Below, in pieces: positions 60,290-64,000 of a stretch of DNA of 64,000 nt (its first letter is position 1; each line of letters opens with the position of its first letter). The stretch is from positions 88,768,305 to 88,832,304 of the forward strand of contig OZ021725.1 in NCBI GenBank assembly GCA_963978545.1, written 5' to 3'. This stretch comes from Linyphia triangularis (Eukaryota; Arthropoda; Arachnida; Araneae; Linyphiidae). The notes under the pieces were generated by a model. That model worked only from the letters and a program-made list of their open reading frames with translations. It was not told the origin of the DNA and ran no database searches. Both the position numbers and the translations under genes were made by a program.

Positions 60290-60960
60290 CAGAAAATAAC
60301 CAAATCATCGGTCTACCTTTTAAGATAACAAAGCAGCCCATCTGAGAGACACATTTACATTATCGCAGGCATCAACTCATCCATATCCGACACGTTCCCC
60401 ACCCTTAACAAAACACCAACCACACGTTTCCCTGTCAATGAAAATTCCATTTTCCGGGCATAAACCCTCAGCTCGGACATAATCTATCCGGTCCTCGAGC
60501 GACGAGAAGACACACCTACTTAATACAGCGACATCAACCGTTTCAACATTCGCGATGCAAAGGTACATTTCGGAGACAAAAATATGATGAAGGTATCAGA
60601 TTTCGATTTGGCAGCAGAAGCGGAAGCCTCATTAGCATAATTACGAAGATCTCGCATTCTTTGGAGATGCGGGGGGGAAGATCTCCTCTTTACCATCCTC
60701 GTCTTTCCCCTTGCCTTGTTAGCGTGCTGTTTCCTGTCGTCGTCATCGTCCTATTTCCTTCCTTTTGACTTTCATTGAGTGCGAGTTAGTCGTGCGTCTC
60801 ATTTTTCAAGAGGTTTTAATCGAAGGTGGAGGATCATCGTGGACTTGACTCCAGGGATGGTCTTGAGTTGTTGATGGAGGGGGACTGATGAGGAAGCTTC
60901 AAAGAGAATAGGAATTATTGATCTATTCACGTGGGAGTTTATAAATGATGTGTTGACCTC
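60290..60960. other. GC-skew switch island 20 (switch near 60.65 kb)
   Basis: C-rich at 60290-60590 (CGTTCCCCACCCTTAACAAA), a core with CCTCATTAGCATAATTACG (homeodomain/POU-like words, about 60627), then G-rich (GATGCGGGGGGGAAG, GAAGGTGGAGGATCATCG, GGAGGGGGACTGATGAGG). A CGTCGTCATCGTC run sits at about 60738. Confidence 0.5.
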
Positions 60961-61249
60961 TCTGTATTAGTAATTCGATATACATCTTTGAATACTTAAG
61001 TTGGTAGATTCAAGATTTTTAAATTTTATCCTCTACACTTATTCTAATGACAATAAATGATTTGTATAGTTAGAAACGTAGTTAGGAAGTGGAAAAGTAA
61101 TGCATTTCAACGTCTCTCGTAGCATTTAATTTCTGTCGCATAATGTATACATTCAATGAAAAATGATTAAGTAAAACTATTCTATAAAAATATTACTTCA
61201 ATTATTAAAAGTGCGTAGTTCAATAAATAGGCAATGAAATGCTTCTTAA

Positions 61250-62330
61250 ATCTCCGAACAATCATCAATCACTTATTGAATGATATTCGATGATAAACTC
61301 GAAGAACTGGGTGGATATATTTGTCTCAAACTATCGTAAGCAATTTTTACGGCATCGAAAAACGCGAAATGAACCAAAAAGCTCCATCAACAGGAGTTAT
61401 AAGATGACAGGGATAAAAGACAGTAAAAATATCCCTAATTTAGTGTTATCCTGTCACAAACTCGCGTGACACTTTGGATGGATCTTTCTCGTCTATTAAG
61501 AGAAAAATCCCGAACGTTTTCATCCAAGAACTAACCTTTTAAAAAAGATAAGGAAGCAACAAGAGAAAACCGATACTCTCCCCCAAAAAATTCCTGCAAC
61601 AAATCAATGATATAGCGCTATCGCATCACAACCCCAACAGCTGAGTAGGATGCATCAATCACCACTTGAGATCCTTTTACAGACGATGTATTTGAAGGCA
61701 TTCTCAAGGATAGATCACATCTCACCTCGCAGGTTCCGTAGACCAATTCACTGACAATGGCGATTGCCTTGCCACAAAATATGGTTAATAAACGGTTATT
61801 TATACGGCCCTTAATGTTTTAGATTGGATCCGTAACTCACCCCCGTAGACAATGGCTGGATATTAAGGTGAGTGGAATGGTTCTTCAAGAGGGGGTGGCA
61901 TGTTTAGGGGGGGAGGTGGAAAATGCCCGTGTCTGAGTTATTGGCATCCAACATGTGATGGTTATGTTGGGATCAGAAGGGCCAGATGTTGAAGATACGC
62001 TGGCGCTATTTCCTTCTGCCACGATATCACGTGTTTTATGCTTAACGTCTTGGGGTACGAAGAAGGCATTAGCGTAGAATAATGGGCTCGCTTCCATAGA
62101 ATGGAGTGATGGGGATGCTGTGATGGAGGTTTCGGAGCAATGAAGGGATGAAGCGTGAGATAAAGCAGGAGTGGATGCTTTTTAGCTTAGTTGGAGATTA
62201 CCTAACTGGATATCTTGTGTATCAACATCTGTAGGGAAGTTCAGTTATGCATCATATATTCAATATGAGAAAGGGAAACGGATTGTATAAGTGCGTGAAT
62301 GGCATTCAGGATGTGTGCAACAATTGTTTT
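61250..62330. other. GC-skew switch island 21 (switch near 61.83 kb)
   Basis: Hand counts: 61561-61620 has 16 C and 7 G, and 61861-61920 has 3 C and 28 G. Runs of G5 and G7 at 61891-61913 could form a G-quadruplex on the + strand. No coding family was found in the 70-codon minus-strand frame at 61885-62097. Confidence 0.6.
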
Positions 62331-63429
62331 AACCTTTACTGAGCTTTGTAATTTGGGTAGAGCATGTAACATTCTGCTATAAACTATTTTTATACTACTC
62401 CACTCTTTTTTTATTACTTTCCAGTTATAAGAAATAGAACAGCATAGCTGTTTTTAAAATCACATCGATCATAAAGCGAAAGTATATAAAGAGAGGGTCA
62501 ATTTTTGTATGATAAGGTAAGTAGAAGTTTTGTAGAATGAAGTATAAGATGCAACCAGAGTGGAATATATTTTTGGATGGGATAGCTTAGGATGGCCGAA
62601 CAAGAGTTTTTATGTATCCACATATCTAAGAAAGTTCGTACTTTCTAGAAGGTAAAATCGTCTGCTTAAATGGCCTCTGTACAATCTTCAGTAGTATGCA
62701 GCAAACTACCAATTGTTGTAACCATTTCAGGCCAAATGTTATCTGAAGAATGTCCCAAGGTATGCAACTAACGTTTTATGATACATTGTATGATATCTGC
62801 GAGTTATGGAAAATGAAAGTGCAATTTTGTTTAGAACATATGAGTCGCAAAAGAAGAAAACTATAAAGAGTAAACTATAGTGTTGTAAAAACGCAGGATC
62901 ACATATTATATGCTTAACGTCTAAGACTAAAATTACGTGGTAACATAAGTCTCTATCTGCTTGGGTGGAGATATTTAGTAATAATTGTAAAAGGAAGACA
63001 CAGATGAGTAGGATAATTTCGAAGCATGTTGAATTGCCAAGAAAATTGAATGTATAAGCATCTGTGGGAACGTCAAGTTAGGTATTGTGCTACCCTCCCA
63101 CCTCACCACATACACACATGTAAGAGAGGTACAAATATAACGGTATGCCAGAATAGCATTGGGACTGCTTTCTGCAGTACGTTGTGAATCAGTAGCCTTT
63201 TTATGCACTTCAATAATATAATTGGAATCAATTATTGTATTCCAAATACTACAGATAATATCAATTTTATAATTATCTTACATGCAATATGGTTAAAGAT
63301 AAATCAATAAATATGTATCAAAACTTAAATAATCTAAGTAATTATTTCGAACCTTCATATTTAGTGAAAAAACAGCTTTTATTTCTGTCAACTAGATCAT
63401 ATTTCTTTCGATATAAGGATTACAAAACT
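62331..63429. other. No gene recognised
   Basis: G stays above C to about 63050, then AT-rich. A 77-codon minus-strand frame (62975-63208) has no recognisable features. Confidence 0.4.
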
Positions 63430-64000
63430 TATCGTATCTAATATGATCAACAATATACTTTTCTTTTAGATCGTAAAATAATATTTTATCCCTTCCAACA
63501 ACTTTTATCTAAATGCTTAGGTACAAAACTCTAAGATAAATTGCATTATTTTGAAAATTCTTCTGCTGGTTATAAATTGTTTAACAAAAAGTTTTGTTAC
63601 CAAACAGTTATTATTTCAACGTCCATCATACACTCCATCAGTTTCGTGTTAAAAAGCACCTTCTTAAACTCTGCAACAAATTGCTCCCAAACATTCACGC
63701 TACATCAATCTTGTAACAATATCAACTTCATCGCCTGCTACACATTTATCCAGGCATCCAGCAATGCGTAAAACTGAATGGTCTATTACAGATCCTTTTA
63801 CGCATGTATTTAGTCACAAGAGGGGAATGCTGTGCATAGAATCTGCCCTTGCTCTCCAATCTGATTGGCTGAATGGCCTGTTGAGAATTGGTGCATGCCC
63901 CGAAGCGGGTACAAGCAAATTACCCGGGCATGGTTCATCGCTTAGATTCCCTTATGCAAGCGCCCTATTTGATTGCGAACGTGTTGAAAGTTCTTTCGAA
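63430..64000. other. GC-skew switch island 22 (switch near 63.78 kb), cut by window end
   Basis: C-rich at 63580-63770 (CTCCCAAACATTCACGCTAC), then a GC-richer, G-biased segment to the window end. CCAATCTGATTGG (63857-63869) is a perfect inverted CCAAT box pair, and ATGGCCTGTTGAGAATTGG and CGAAGCGGGTACAAGC follow. The feature continues beyond the window. Confidence 0.45.

Overview
This is eukaryotic, AT-rich DNA (roughly 70% A+T by eye) with almost no protein-coding content. It is most likely from an arthropod, and a spider or other chelicerate is my best guess. That guess rests on the repeat content: tRNA-derived SINEs ending in CAACCAAC, Tc1 and hAT transposon relics, long (TA)n tracts and large 91-bp satellites. 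It is an inference, not an identification. No bacterial-type genes, operons, rRNA, true tRNA genes or CRISPR arrays are present. Most open frames over 60 codons are chance frames in simple repeats, satellites or antisense SINEs.

Positions 100-21097 look like one unit of about 21 kb. Its outer ends carry an inverted 13-bp sequence, CCCTA(C/A)TAACCAT. Just inside each end lies an array of the same 91-bp satellite, in opposite orientations (420-1830 and 18765-20905). The 17-kb interior holds a hAT transposase C-terminal relic (1908-2060), a LINE/Penelope-like repeat (2464-3330), an antisense SINE (6327-6511) and a degenerate Tc1 element (11225-13001). Two 251-bp hAT MITEs are nested in the Tc1 element, each with its own 8-bp target duplication. 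The interior also has the only host-gene-like signal in the window: a possible exon at 14679-14783, and a terminal exon at 17904-18037 with a poly(A) signal. I do not recognise the protein. A strong hairpin at 18534-18639 sits next to the right array. Whether this is a giant transposon or two related satellite insertions facing each other is the main open question.

Positions 21300-64000 have no recognisable genes but do have a large-scale pattern. About twenty times, at a spacing near 2 kb (1.1-2.7 kb), the + strand passes from a C-rich, G-poor block through a short GC-richer island into a G-rich, C-poor block. Several islands carry CREB/ATF-type TGACGT(C/A)A sites, one has a palindromic double CRE beside a TATA-like box, and one has an RFX X-box. 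The pattern is what divergent germline transcription or closely spaced replication initiation would leave. It suggests a regulatory domain or very large intron with regularly spaced initiation sites. Embedded in it are a 941-bp hAT element with target duplication (44060-45000), four more SINE copies (21128, 50877, 51081, 54503), two minor tandem arrays and many homopolymer tracts.
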